Shown piece by piece: positions 1 through 11,329 of a DNA stretch of 64,000 bases; within the stretch, counting starts at the first letter, position 1; every line of letters begins with the position of its first letter. Source of the DNA: Ricinus communis (taxonomy: Eukaryota > Streptophyta > Magnoliopsida > Malpighiales > Euphorbiaceae); assembly GCF_019578655.1 (NCBI RefSeq), contig NC_063259.1, forward strand, positions 1,910,001 to 1,974,000, given 5' to 3'. The translations under genes were made by a program, and so were the position numbers. Below the pieces are notes generated by a model. It did no database searches. It saw nothing but the letters and a program-made list of their open reading frames with translations, and had not been told where the DNA came from.

Positions 1-1100
1 GGTATTAGAGTCTAGGTTTAGATTTCCTTCGACCTAGGTTAAGATTCTTACTACTGCGGTGCTAGGATTAAGTCTGTCTTTGTTTGTTCTCATTGACTCT
101 AGTGTCTCAGCTTTCACTGTTAGAGAGTATATCTTTTCTCTTTCTTGTGAGCTTGTCTTTAATGTTGTATTGAGAATGAGCATTGTAGATATAGCAAGAT
201 CAAAAGCGTGGTAGATTTGTGCCATTTCTCCAAGTGATTAATGCAGACCCGGCCTTAGGTGCTTTGATTGTTGTTTCGACGGTGGGCACCATAGTTTAGA
301 ATTATTGTAGAGTGTAGTTGCAGTCGTGTCATGAACTGTCTCGTCATCGCATCAAGTATCGCCATAATGAGTAGAATCAAAGTTAGTACGTGGAATGTCA
401 AGCAGAGGTCAGAGCATATATGGTTGAGTTTTGTGGTTATAAGAAGCTTAAGAATGGTGGTTGGTGTATTTTTTAGACGCTCAAAATCTAGAGAAGCTTA
501 AGCAAATACTACTATTTTTCTATGTAGAATAAAGTGTTTTAAAATACAATATTGCACCCAGTCTCGCAAGAACTCATTACGACATTTCATTGTTAGGCAT
601 GCACTACTCCATAACTCATTTTTAGGGCATGCATCATACATCGTGCATTGCAACACTTGGTGATAGGGGGTATCATCACCCTGGTGCATAATATTGTAGA
701 ATTTTATATAAAGAAAATGACTAGAGATTTTACGATTTTATAAAGGTGTTTTTCAAGATAATTATAATTTTTATCAGTGATTATTTGAAAGTAAATAAAT
801 AAGTAAATCTTTCAAGCTAAATTGCGTTAGCTTGGGATTCTCTAGATGACAAGCTTAGTTCTTGTGAGAATGAATCTGTGGCGCAGTAGGCTCCATGTTG
901 GACTATAAAGGAACATAGGAGACTTTCTAGATTCCAGTCTAGGAGGAATTTTGTGTCAGGATAGCATAGTTTTGTATCGATTATCGCAACCAGATGGATG
1001 ATGTGATGTGGATGTTAAGGATATTTTGTATGTGCAAGGGACACGTCATTAAGATAGAATTTGGCTAATTGAATTTTGGCAAGACCGGAGTTGGTTCAGA
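1..1100 (+). other. Decayed internal region of a Ty3/gypsy element, not resolved
   Basis: This stretch lies directly upstream of a recognisable chromovirus integrase C-terminus and belongs by position to the same element. I could not follow any pol domain through it: every frame is broken by stops within about 60 codons. It may be RT or integrase too decayed to read, or it may hold a small insertion. No promoter, RNA gene or tandem repeat stands out. Confidence 0.4.
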
Positions 1101-1129
1101 TCATTCATTTAAGAGAAGATTCATTTTAC

Positions 1130-1660
1130 TCGCGAGCGGTTGAAGATAGCTTTCAGAAAGCAGAGGAGTTATGCTGACCCAAAGCGTGAGCGCGTGGAGA
1201 TTAGTATTAGAGAGTACGTATTCCTAAGGCGTCTCATATGTAAGAAGTGATGCGATTTGGTAAGAAAGGCGAGTTAGCCCTTATTGTGTGGAAGCCTTGG
1301 AATTATTGGCAGGATTGGCGATGTGGCATACAAGTGGGACTTGCCGCTAAATTTTCTCACAGGTCAATCCGGTATTTTGTATATCCGTGTAGAGGAAGTA
1401 TATTTTTGATCTTCCGCTCGTGTTGCAACCTCGGTGTGTGGAAGTAAGTGAAGATTTGACTTTCGAGGAGCAGCCAGTCATGATTATAGATTCTCAAGTT
1501 CATCAACTTTGCTTTTGAGTTTTACCGATAGTCAAGGTCTTAAGGTTGAATTATTCTATCGAGGAAAGTACCTGAGAAGTCGAGCTAGAGATGAGAGGTT
1601 CTTACTCTCATTAGTTTTGGTCTTTGTGTGAGCATCTTTCTTTTAAAATTCGAAGATGAA
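1130..1660 (+). pseudogene. Chromovirus integrase C-terminus and chromodomain remnant
   Basis: This is the end of a Ty3/gypsy pol polyprotein. Integrase inserts the element cDNA, and the chromodomain targets it to chromatin. Pieces of the usual order can be read in shifting frames: a RLK-AF-KQRSYADPKR stretch near 1140-1190, a VMRFGKKGELAL stretch near 1247-1285, the segment matching the family's LPP-L-S-IHPVF region near 1340-1385, an EDLTFEEQPV-type stretch near 1450-1480, and a weak chromodomain end near 1540-1620. Several frameshifts and stops separate them, so no protein can be made. The order and the purine-rich tract and LTR that follow fit the Tekay/Del clade, although the clade call is from memory of the family. 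Confidence 0.7.
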
Positions 1661-1670
1661 TTTTCTTAAC

Positions 1671-1679
1671 GGGGGAGAG
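1671..1679 (+). other. Polypurine tract of the chromovirus
   Basis: The run gggggagag sits immediately before the LTR start (TG at 1680). This is where plus-strand DNA synthesis is primed in LTR elements. Its position after the integrase end and before the LTR sets the orientation as plus and identifies the following LTR as the 3' LTR. Confidence 0.75.
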
Positions 1680-1792
1680 TGCAATACCCAAAATTTTCTC
1701 TTAATAATAATAATAATATTAGTAATAATTAATAACAAGTTTTTATTTAATTTAATTTAGCTTTATTTTGAGTAATGGAATTGGGGTAAATT

Positions 1793-1796
<4 letters not shown>

Positions 1797-1824
<28 letters not shown>
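1797..1824. repeat. (AT)n microsatellite
   Basis: About 14 uninterrupted AT units inside the chromovirus LTR. Confidence 0.95.
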
Positions 1825-1827
<3 letters not shown>

Positions 1828-3729
1828 ACTTAATTTTTCCCCAATATTGAATATATAAATTAAATTCTATATTTGAGAGTTATGAAAGAATTAGTAAATA
1901 ATATTTTATAAAATAATTTATTGAGGAATGATAAATTTTAATTAGCAAATGGTTTGACTTTAATTGAAAAATAGTTAGCAAATTGATTATTTAAGTTAAT
2001 TAAGTGTTAAGATTAAATTGACAAATTAATTCTGGAATAAGGATTAAAAATATAATTGCTTTAGTTTGGGGTTTAAACCAAAATTTGTATGGTTGGTATT
2101 TTTATAATTAAATGTGTCAGTAAGGGCATTTTGATAATTTCACATTTAAAGCAAGGGTAAATAAGTAATTCTATATTTTTAATAATTGTAATTTGGCCCA
2201 AATCAAATAGTTAGGGGTTTAATTGAAAAGCTAAAGAAAAGTTAGAGGGTTAAACAAAAACTTTGTAGCGCAAAAATTGTTAGTAATTAATAAAGTTGAG
2301 GGACTAAATGGTAAAGAAGAAAACTTGGAGGATAACTTGCGATAAGAGAAAGGAAAAGAAAGAAAAGAAAAGAAAGAAAGAGATCGAGGAAGAAGAAGAA
2401 AGGAAGAAGGCGGGGGCTACGTCAACGGCAGAAGGGTAGAGGAGGCTCGACCGAGCGTGGTGGCGATGGCCAGAGGTGCAGTGGAGGCCGGTGAGTGCAG
2501 CGGCAGCAGCTCTAGCAAGCGCCGATGACGAGAGAACGTGAGAAAGTGGCCACAACTTTCTTACCGCCATTCCGGGCGTTTCCGACGTCCTTTCACGGCG
2601 TGGTTAGTCTCAAAATGACCGGTGAGTTGAGGGCTTCCTTTTGGGAGTAGCAGCGTCGTTGGTGGCTGAAGGAAGGAGTTCTGACGAGTGATGGCAGCCA
2701 AGTTTTCGAGCATTTTCCAGTGAGTTTCGGTGAGCTTTGGCCGATCAAAGGGCATATCCGGACTCCCCTCAGCTCAAGCTTTCCAACGGCACTAGTTTCG
2801 CAGCGATCGGACTCCGTTTGATAATCGACGGTCGAGATTGTCTGTAAATTCTTTCGGATGATCGGGGGTCAGATCAGAAGATGGGGTGCTCGAATCATCA
2901 TCAATGTGTTGTCTCGAGTCCGTAGGCGCGTTCAGATAATCGATCGGACTCCGGCGGTTGGAGGCGAGTTGACCGAGTGATCAAGCGTCTCAGTAATTTT
3001 CTAGCCCGTAGATTTTAGAGTTTGTTGAGAAAAATTATATGATTAATTTTTATGTTGAGCATTAGAAAAATTATGTGAGGTTTGGTTGTCGAAATAATAA
3101 ATTATCGAACCGTCTGCTAGTAATCGTGATTTATGATGTGTGGCGGAATCGGGAAAAACAATGAAGTCTTGGTGACCTGACTCCTGTTAAATAAATTGTT
3201 GGAAATTTGAAGTGTTCTCTAGCAGGTCCTAGACCCGTTATACAGGGGGTAGACGTCCGTGTTTAGGAGAGGTTCTATCGAATTTTCGGTAGAATTTACC
3301 TGAGTTGAAATTCTTAGACAATTAATACTAGGAGTCTAGGCCTAGGGTTAATTGTCAAATGTTTTACATTTACTGATTGAATTGTTCCCGTGATTAGATA
3401 ATCCGTCAGTTCGACTTGCTCCAACCGAGGCATCAGAGCAGAGCTAGGAGGTCGTCAGAACTGTGAGTTAAAGTCATATATCTATTTATATGTGTCATGC
3501 TAAGATCTTACATAATAGTTCTAATTAAATGATTTAATATTTAATTATTTATTTAATTACTATTCATATATGTATCATTTTCTGCATCAATGCTATTGTG
3601 AATGCATGTTGACTCGGGATGAGACGGTAGTAGAACATGCCACCTGATGGGTTGCATCAGGACCGCGTGCACACCGGTATGAATATGAGACATTTAGTAA
3701 AGATAAATTTAAAAAGGTAAACTTAGGAC

Positions 3730-3895
3730 TTGCCCTGGTCAAGTTTAACTCTTTGGGCTAAGTAGAATGAGATTGCCGGAGTAAAGGTCCCTAGTCGAGC
3801 ATTGCTCTTTAGGCGTCGGCTTTGTTGGAAATTTAAGTGACTAGATTGGATTTAAGGACCCTGGTTGAGCTTCGCTCTCTGGGCGCTAGTTCTAT
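3730..3895 (+). repeat. Three diverged tandem units, 55-71 bp apart
   Basis: Three copies of a CCCTGGT(C/T)GAG--GCTCT-TGGGCG-type unit begin near 3733, 3788 and 3859, in the 3' part of the chromovirus LTR just before the solo-LTR insertion. The units are diverged, so this is an old internal LTR repeat. Confidence 0.55.
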
Positions 3896-3929
3896 TGGAA
3901 CGAGAGAGCCGAAAGGTTAAGACTGTTTA

Positions 3930-3963
3930 TGTAACACCCCAACTCAAACTTCCCATTGAATAG

Positions 3964-4003
<40 letters not shown>

Positions 4004-6338
4004 CTTTATAAACATAATTTACTACTTAGTTACAATATACATTCATACAATTTAAGTGGCATGACATACTTAATATATATAAGAAATATGTATACGAGTT
4101 TAATTCACACAAGTTCCCAAAATGCCCCAATGCTTTAGATAACTCCTCCGGCCCACCCCGATAATATTGACCGATGCAAAGAGAGCAATGCATGCCTAAG
4201 GCTATCTACAACTGCACTAACCTGAAAAAAAAATTTGCTAAGGAATGAGCTAGCGACTCAATAAGCATTTAATTTACTAAACTATAGTATATTAGGCTAG
4301 AATTATCAAATCTTTATCAATGCAGAAAATTATACCAACACTTAACTAACAATCACAAAATCAACCATTTCAGTTATTCTCATAAACATATAATTTCATC
4401 TCACGTAATGCAAATAATCTCAAACTCAACCAAGTCAAATAATTCAATTCCACATTATTTCTATCAAATTAGGATCAGATGACTCATCCTTACATTTCCT
4501 CACATTTTTAAATTTCAGTAACCACTTGACAAGACTATTCACCCAGCTCAGTCTTGCCATCTCACATACTCAGGTAGCTATCCGCCCGGCTCAGCTTTCC
4601 CGATCACACAATATCCATACAAAAGTCATCAATCCTTAATCACAATCATTTCACTTCACAACACATCACAATCAATTCACTTCACAACACATCACAATCA
4701 ATTCACTTTATAACAAGCCAAAAACATAACTAATATCAACTCAGTCAACCAAGAAATTATCAAGTAATCAAACAGCAGTCCCTACTCAATATACACAAAG
4801 TTTAGTCTATTAAATACTTACCAAAAGTTATAGGATAACAAAGTAATCTTATTCTTTTTCTCTTACCACTTCCTTGCCTTTGGATGAACCTATTCACATA
4901 TTCAATACAAATACAATTCAATCACAAGGCATAAATATATATATATATTTACTATCAATAAAATATCACATTTCAATAAAATAACATATATTCTAGATAT
5001 TAATATGATGCATGAGATGAATGACAACAAATCAACATATTTGTTGATGAAGGCAGCTTGTAGGTACTGACTTAGAAATTACACCAAAACTTATGTACAA
5101 TTAATAAAAATCTCATATTTTCCAGAATTACACTTCCATTTTTATAGAAACTATAGCAGAAAGAATCACTTCAAAATCATTGGTATAGAAATAGTTATGG
5201 CATTTTCTATACAGCTGCTCAAATTTCCATCTAAACAGAACAGTAAAAAGTTTCCTATTAAATGACCAATCAAACGAATGAATTTTCTGATGAAACTCTC
5301 CATATATAAAGTTAACATTCTAAAGTTTCTATAGACACTAATTTTACTCAATTTGGAATTCTCTAGCTCAAGTTGTGAAACACACAATTAGCAACAAATT
5401 TCTGAATCCTAAGCCCGATTTCTGCTTAAAACAGTTTCGGGCAGGCCATATTAAGTTCAACATATCTCACGTTATACTCAACCAAAAATTATGAAATTTT
5501 TCAGACATATACTAGATATATAAATGAACAACTTTCATGTTTAACTCTCTGCTTTTTTCAGCCTCTAAATTCCTCAAAATGTCAGCACAAAAACCAGGTC
5601 ACCTGCTGAACCAAAAACAGAGCAGCAGCAAAATCGAACCTCATAAGTTCCTACTCACTCAAGAATCTGCAAAACCATTTTACAGAGATATTCTTGAGAC
5701 ATATACCTACAACTTTCATGTTTGAAAATTTTCGAGATAAAGCCTCTAAAGTCACGAAATCATAAGTGAAAAATCTGCCCAGAAATTTCAGCTTCAAGAT
5801 CACAAGTAAAAGCATGTTTACTCTTGATTAAACAATTCCAAAACACATAATCATCAACAATTTCATATCATTAACCCTAATTTACAGCAAAATCAAGCAA
5901 TTAAAATTACTCACCTTTGTTTTCCTTGATTAAGAAAGCCCAAATCTTTCAAGCTTAAAAGAAGAATTTGATTTTCACTTACTAAAAGTTTTGTAGAGTT
6001 TGATTTGGAAAATCAAAGTTGAAGAAGGAGAGGAGAAAAATGAGAGAGACAAAGAAGAAAAGAAAATTGGAAAGCATACGTAGATAAGAACAAATGAAAG
6101 AGGTGGTATATTGGTGTAGAAATAGGCAAATTACAATTTAATCCTCTTTCTTTCTAACTTTCCAATTTAGTCCAAAATCATTACTTTTCAATTAAATCAA
6201 TATGTAACTAAATAATTTATTTATCTACCACATAATATAATAAAATAGATCATATATAATCATGATGCAAATGACATGTTTAATGACATGCTAATGAATA
6301 TTAATTATTAATAAAAAAAAAAAAATTTGGTTGTGACA
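3930..6338 (-). mobile_element. Solo LTR (same family as the palindromic element)
   Basis: A 2409-bp LTR with no internal region. Read on the plus strand it starts TGTAACACCCC and ends TTGTGACA. The same family at 17207-19574 lies next to a primer binding site on the other end, so this copy is in minus orientation. It is bounded by a perfect 5-bp duplication, gttta at 3925-3929 and 6339-6343. A full element was evidently reduced to one LTR by LTR-LTR recombination. The short open frame at 5537-5725 inside it is not a gene: the same stretch in the other LTR copies is not conserved as coding. It contains an AT microsatellite at 3967-4002. Confidence 0.93.
3967..4002. repeat. (AT)n microsatellite
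   Basis: About 18 AT units near the start of the solo LTR. The other copies of this LTR have only a few AT units here, so the run expanded after insertion. Confidence 0.95.
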
Positions 6339-6917
6339 GTTTAGTAATGGGGATTAGGGTTCTGCTGAGGTACTCCATCCCGTAGTATATAAAAATTCAT
6401 TTTATAAGAAGCATGGCAAGACACGTTTTTTTGCATGACTTAATATTTTATTTTAAATTAAAAAAATGTGTTATTGAAGTGTTTGTATTTATTTTTGGAT
6501 ATATGATTTTAACTCACTCTTGAGACTGACAGTCTCAATTTCATTGTTTTTCAGGTATTGTTAGCTTTCTGCAGTTTTTTTTCATCTAGCAGCTCGATTC
6601 CTTCATCTTCGAGTTAATGTAACTAATATTTTATTGGTATGTTGACTTTTAAAACTCTAAAATCTCCACATAGAAATTTCAGATTTATCATTTTGTAATT
6701 TTATGTGAATTTAGGTCTTGCCTAATTATGCTGGCAGACCGAAGTTAATATATAGTACCTGATAATTTAAGCTGAATTGTGGAAAAGTGCCAATGGACAG
6801 AGTCCGGACTACATTTTGTTTGAGTTAGAGAATGGTCAGGCTTACTTCGGGATTTAGTGGCCTTAAGTCTACCCATTCTCTAGTGCCGGTCACGGACCCA
6901 TAGTTTGGGTCGTGACA

Positions 6918-8340
6918 GATATAAAGGGAATCACCTCTTCCTTTTGCACACATAAAATCCTTATGGAAGAAGAGTTCAAGACTGTGGTGCAACCTCAAAG
7001 ATGTCTAATTCCCAACATGAAAGAAGTAGTAAAGAAGGAGGTGATTAAGCTTCTTGATATTAGGATTATATATCCCATTTTAGACAGTTCTTGGGTAAGC
7101 GAGTGCCTAAGAAAGGAGGCATGATAGTTGTGGTAAATGAAAATAATGAGCTCATCCCAACAAGAATTGTGACAGGCTGTAGGGTGTGCATTAACTATAG
7201 GAAGTTGAATGATGCCACTAGAAAAGATCACTTCCATTGCCCTTCATTGATAAAATGCTAGAGAGATTATCAGGGCATAAATATTATTATTTTTTAGATG
7301 GTACGTCGGGATATTTTCAGATTCCAATAGCTCCTAACGATTAGGAAAAGACTACTTTCACTTGCTCCTATGGAATCTTTACTTATAGAAGAATGCCATT
7401 TGGATTGTGTAATGCATCGACCATATTTCAGAGGTGTATGATGGTAATCTTTGATAATTTGATTGAGGAAATTATGGAAGTCTTCATGGATGACTTTTCT
7501 GCCCATGGAGATTCATTCGAAGAACGTCTAGAGCATTTGGAGAAAGTATTGATAAGATGTGAGGAAACCAATTTGGTGTTAAATTGGGAAAAATGCCATT
7601 TTATTGTAAAGTAAGGCATTATTTTAGGATATAAGATCTCTAGTAAGGGAATTGAGGTGGATAAAGCAAAGATTGAGACTATTGAAAAACTACACACCTC
7701 CTTCTTCTGTTAAGGCTATTAGAAGTTTTCTTGGGCTGGCGGGTTTCTGCCATAGGTTCATTAAAGACTTCTTCAAAATAGCTAGACCTCTTACTAAACT
7801 TTTGGAGAAGGATGTTGACTTTATATTTGATGAGGAATGTATGGCAGCCTTCTCCTTTCTAAAAGCCAAACTTGTCAACACCCCAATTATAGAAGCACCA
7901 GATTGGAGTCTGCCCTTTGAGCTAATGCGTGATGCGAGTGACTTTGCAGTTGGAGCCATTCTTGGTCGGAGGAAAGAAAAGCACTTTCAGCCATCTATTA
8001 CGTGAGTAAAACGATGACTGAAGCACAAGCATACTACACTACTACTAAAAATGAACTGCTCGCGGTTATTTTTGCTTTTGATAAAATTTCAATCATATAT
8101 GATTTTGTCAAAAGTGATGATATATACTGACCATTCAGGATTGAGGTATTTATTCTTTAAACCTGATGCGAAACTAAGATTGATAAGACAAGTTTTACTT
8201 TTACAGGAATTTGATTTCGAGATACAAGACAAAAGAGGAGTGAAAAACTTGGCAGCTGACCATCTATCATGCCTTGAGAATCCTCATCTGGAAAAGTTAC
8301 ACGGAAAGGATATTAATGATCACTTTTCAAATGAATAGTT
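6918..8340 (+). pseudogene. Athila-1 reverse transcriptase and RNase H (broken)
   Basis: This is the reverse transcriptase/RNase H part of an Athila-type pol, which copies element RNA into DNA. The reading starts in mid-protein because the chromovirus inserted here. In order: KGITSSFCTHKILMEEE (6924 on), the motif VVKKEVIKLLD, a frameshift near 7100, VPKKGGMIVV and CINYRKLN (the family has CIDYR, so the Asp is changed), MPFGLCNA (7393 on), the catalytic FMDDF box (7483-7497), [18 protein letters not shown], then RNase H with DASDFAVGA and TDHSGLRYL, and the ADHLSCLENP end. At least three frameshifts or stops (near 7100, 7258, 7612 and 8005) break it. The motifs match Athila rather than Tekay. 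Confidence 0.85.
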
Positions 8341-8559
8341 ATATACTATGGTAAGTTTGGTAAAAGACTTGGATCTTTCCATACCATCGTATGCTGACTT
8401 TGCAAATTATCTTGTTGCAAGAGAACTTCCACATGAATATTCTTATCAACAAAAGAAGAAATTCTTTACGGATTTAAAATATTACTTTTGAAAAGATCCT
8501 TTTCTATTTAAAATATGTGCCGATAGGATAATTAGGAGGTGTATGGCATGGCCAAAATC

Positions 8560-9651
8560 TATGAGCATTCTTGGTCATTGCCATAGTGGACCAGCTGGAG
8601 GAAATTATGGAATGAGTTGAACAACTCAAAAGTCCTAGAATCAGGATTCTATTGGCCAACTCTATCTAAGGATAGCCAACTGTTTGTGTGAGAATGTGAT
8701 TGTTGCCAACGTACAGGTAATATTTCATCTTATGATGAGATGCCCCAACACGGTATACTTGAATACAGAATTTTTGATGTGTAGGGCATAGACTTTATGG
8801 GACCCTTCCCTAGTTCCTTTGGCAATAAATACATCTTGGTGGCTATTGATTATGTCTCTAAATGGGTCGAGGCACAAACTTTGCCTCATAATGATGCAAG
8901 AGTAGTAGTGAAATTCTTGAAAAAGATTTTATGCAGGTTTGGCATCCCCAAAGCTATTATTAGTAATAGGGGTACACACTTTTGTAATGCTCAGCTAGAA
9001 AAAGTGTTAAGGAGAGTTAGTGTCACGTATAAATTTGCCATCCCTTATCACCTCCAAACTAGTGGCCAAGTAGAGAATACCAATACAAAGCTAAACAGGA
9101 TCCTTGAGAAAATTATAGAACGGTCTAGGAAGGATTGGTCCATCAAACTTGATGATGCCATGTGGGCTTATAGCTCTAGGGACTACTCCTTATAGATTAG
9201 TGTATGGAAAATCTTATCATCTACTTGTTGAAATTGAGCAAAAAGCCTTTTAGGCTATTAAACAAGTTAACCTTAATCTAGCTAGTGCAAGTTTGAAAAA
9301 GAAATCGCAGGTTAATGTGCTGGATGAATGGAGGCTGTACGCATATGAGAATGCCCATCTAACTAAAGAACATACAAAGAGGTGGCCTGATACTTGATTA
9401 AGACAAGGAGAGAGTTTCAAGCTGGAGATAAGGTACTTCTATTTAATTCGAGACTTCGGCTATTTCCAAGTAAGTTAAAATCATTTTGGTTAGGTCCATT
9501 TATTTTTAAGCAAGTTTTTTCATATGGAGTAATTGAGTTGACCCATCTTGAAAAAAGCGATTTCAAAGTTAATGGCCATAGATTAAAACTATATCTTGGA
9601 GTAGAGTTTGATTTGAAAAAAGAAGTTTTACAACTTCTCAAGTCAGCATGA
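8560..9651 (+). pseudogene. Athila-1 integrase (broken)
   Basis: This is an integrase of the Athila group. The zinc-binding region is damaged but readable (GHCHSGPAGGNYG near 8573, CDCCQRTGNIS near 8697). The DDE core follows: the first Asp in GIDFMGPF (about 8788), the second in ISNRGTHF (about 8965) where the family has ISDGGTHF, so this catalytic Asp reads Asn, and the Glu in SGQVEN (about 9062). An in-frame TAG near 9248 replaces the usual Trp of KAFWAIK. The C-terminal domain is open from 9394 to 9651 with AGDKVLLFNSRL and FKVNGHRLK. The protein would be inactive even if the frames were joined. It continues from the RNase H part upstream. Confidence 0.85.
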
Positions 9652-10060
9652 GGAAATACCTAACTGTCCAGCTAAGAGGATGTTAAAGAAGCACTTGGTA
9701 GGATGCAACCTACTATTTACTTTTAATTGGTTTTGCAGTTATTTTTCTTTTTGGTTAATTATTTTTTTATTGTTATTTTCTTCTTTTATTTAAGGAATAA
9801 GGATTTGAGCCCATTCCTTTCTCCTATTAGGCTTTAGTTTAATTTTTCATAGGTTTAAGCCCATTTCAATTTAATTAAGCCTAATAAGGATTTTAGAGTG
9901 TCAATTAATTAGAATTAAACTAGTAGTTGTATTGGAATTATCTTTCTTTTTTTCCTTTTTCTTTGAAGAGTAGTAGTTTAGTTTCATTAGATAGCTAGAT
10001 ACCTAATATTATTCCAATAAGAATTTTCAACTTCAATAAGGACTATAAATCTTGGGTGTT
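9652..10060 (+). other. Athila-1 spacer between pol and downstream ORF
   Basis: AT-rich, T-tract-rich non-coding DNA after the integrase stop. No gene or repeat is recognisable, although the start resembles the short conserved stretch that follows the integrase in Athila-2 (a GG(A)TGCAACC/GGCAACCC-type motif near 9703 and 52720). Confidence 0.5.
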
Positions 10061-10063
10061 GCT

Positions 10064-10073
10064 CTATAAATAG
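10064..10073 (+). promoter_or_regulatory. Possible internal TATA box
   Basis: CTATAAATAG lies 49 bp before the ATG of a short ORF and is followed by a pyrimidine-rich stretch. This is a good match to a plant TATA box, but it is unproven and sits in AT-rich DNA where chance matches occur. Confidence 0.35.
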
Positions 10074-10121
10074 AACCTCCTCTACCCTCCTTTTAGATTC
10101 TTCATTCTTTCTACTTTTCAC

Positions 10122-10525
10122 ATGGCCATGAGTACTAAAGAAAACCAAGTGCATGATCTTCCTTCTTCACCTTCACCATCATCACCTAGATCTAGGCATA
10201 GATTAAGATCACCCACACCACGCCTAGATAGATTTGTGAAGCGGGGTATTTCCTTACCTCCTTCAACCTCCCCTAGAAGATAGGTACCATTCTATAAGAG
10301 AAGAAGACTATGGGATCCAAGGCCGGAAGAGGTATTAGCTTATCAAAGAGCATACCCAAAATCAATGAACAAGTCTATACTTTGGAGGAAATAGTGGAGA
10401 ATAAGCGCCATGAAAGAGCTTACCAAGAGAGATATCTTTATGAAGATTATACTACGGATGAAGATCCAAAATCTAATGAAAGTATAGAGAGTCATCCTAG
10501 CAAACCTAGTGATTGGGAAGGTTAA
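10122..10525 (+). pseudogene. Short Ser/Pro/Arg-rich then acidic ORF in Athila-1
   Basis: I do not recognise this ORF. From the ATG at 10122 a frame gives 53 residues rich in Ser, Pro and Arg (for example SSPSPSSPRSRHRLRSP) to a TAG at 10281. The same frame then stays open to 10387 (VPFYKRRRLWDPRPEEVLAY). A second frame takes over with EQVYTLEEIVENKRHERAY and a Glu/Asp/Ser-rich tail ending SDWEG at 10525. One stop and one shift therefore probably break an original ORF of about 130 residues. It has a basic first half, an acidic end and no membrane segment. It lies between pol and the downstream ORF and is preceded by a TATA-like site. It could be an accessory Athila ORF or the start of the longer downstream ORF. 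Confidence 0.35.
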
Positions 10526-10949
10526 GAAGCCACCCTTCTCACCCCAAGACATTGAGGACGTCCCAAGAAGCATAATTGTGTCATCTCACACCCAAACGAG
10601 GATGAGGACTTCCAAGAAAAGTTATGCAACCTCCTAAGGTCGAGAGAAGGAAAGAACGTCCAAGGAAGACATTGGAATAGTGTTTGGTCTAGTGTTTTTA
10701 GTTAATAATTTTTCTCTAAATTAATTGATTGTTCTTTAGTTTAAGTTTAGGGTTTTGAGTTAATTTGTTTTATTTTTGGTTATTTCTTTATGCTTATTAA
10801 TAAAGCTTGATTTTTTCCAATTTTATTTGATATTTAGTTATGTCTGTGTAAATTTGTTGATTTTCAGTTTTGTTTTGACTTGAATAAGGCATAAAGGAAT
10901 TAATTGGACGTTTCAATTCAAAAGAAAGATGAAAAACTGCATAATGCTC

Positions 10950-11262
10950 TGCACCACACGAGGAGCCACATGATCGTGTCTCTTCCCATGTGGATTAGAG
11001 AAAAAAAGCTGAAGCGAATGGGTATGACAAGGGGAGAGCACACGCCCATGTCCCTCCCATGTGAAAACTACCCGAAGCTGACTAGATTGGAATGGGGAGG
11101 TGACACGCCCGTGTCCGCTACTTGTGTGACTCGCACAAACCTACCCGAAATATATCTAATCCATATGGGCAGAGCACATGCATGTGTCCCTCCCGTGTAA
11201 AATTCAAAACTCAAATACGATTTCTCTTAAAAGACATCATATGGGGAGCCACACGCCTGTGT
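10950..11262 (+). repeat. GC-rich tandem motif cluster, Athila-1 3' region
   Basis: About five diverged units roughly 65-75 bp apart, each with a core of the form GGGGAG-N-ACACGCCCGTGT followed by a second CCCGTGTG-type half. Cores are near 10955, 11035, 11100, 11172 and 11245. The core ACACGCCCGTGT is partly self-complementary. The same type of motif recurs in the LTRs of several other elements in the window (14066, 48880, 57868, 60405). Confidence 0.7.
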
Positions 11263-11329
11263 TCCTTCCCATTGGTTTCTTTCAACCGAAATCATCCATC
11301 CATGCAATTTAGTGATAATGTCTCCTGAG

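Larger units (their letters stand above)
1680..6917 (+). mobile_element. 3' LTR of a chromovirus, split by a solo LTR
   Basis: The LTR starts TGCAATACCC after the polypurine tract and ends at ...GGGTCGTGACA (6911-6917). It is interrupted at 3925-6343 by another LTR plus its target duplication. Without that insert it is about 2.8 kb, long but within the range for Tekay/Del-type elements. It holds an (AT)n run, a purine-rich stretch at 2340-2415, a GC-richer block at about 2400-2990 that may be the transcribed leader part, and a three-copy repeat at 3730-3895. Immediately after the end, Athila-type RT sequence begins, so this chromovirus inserted into an Athila pol gene. The other LTR lies outside the window. 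Confidence 0.75.

Noticed and set aside
2304..2755. Minus-strand frames over the purine-rich and GC-richer part of the chromovirus LTR
   Set aside because: They reflect base composition (Phe, Ser and Leu runs opposite GAAAGA repeats). No domain is visible.
5537..5725. 62-residue frame in the solo LTR, with a repeat of the frame idea at 25471-25800
   Set aside because: The same places in the other LTR copies of this family are not open, so neither is a gene.
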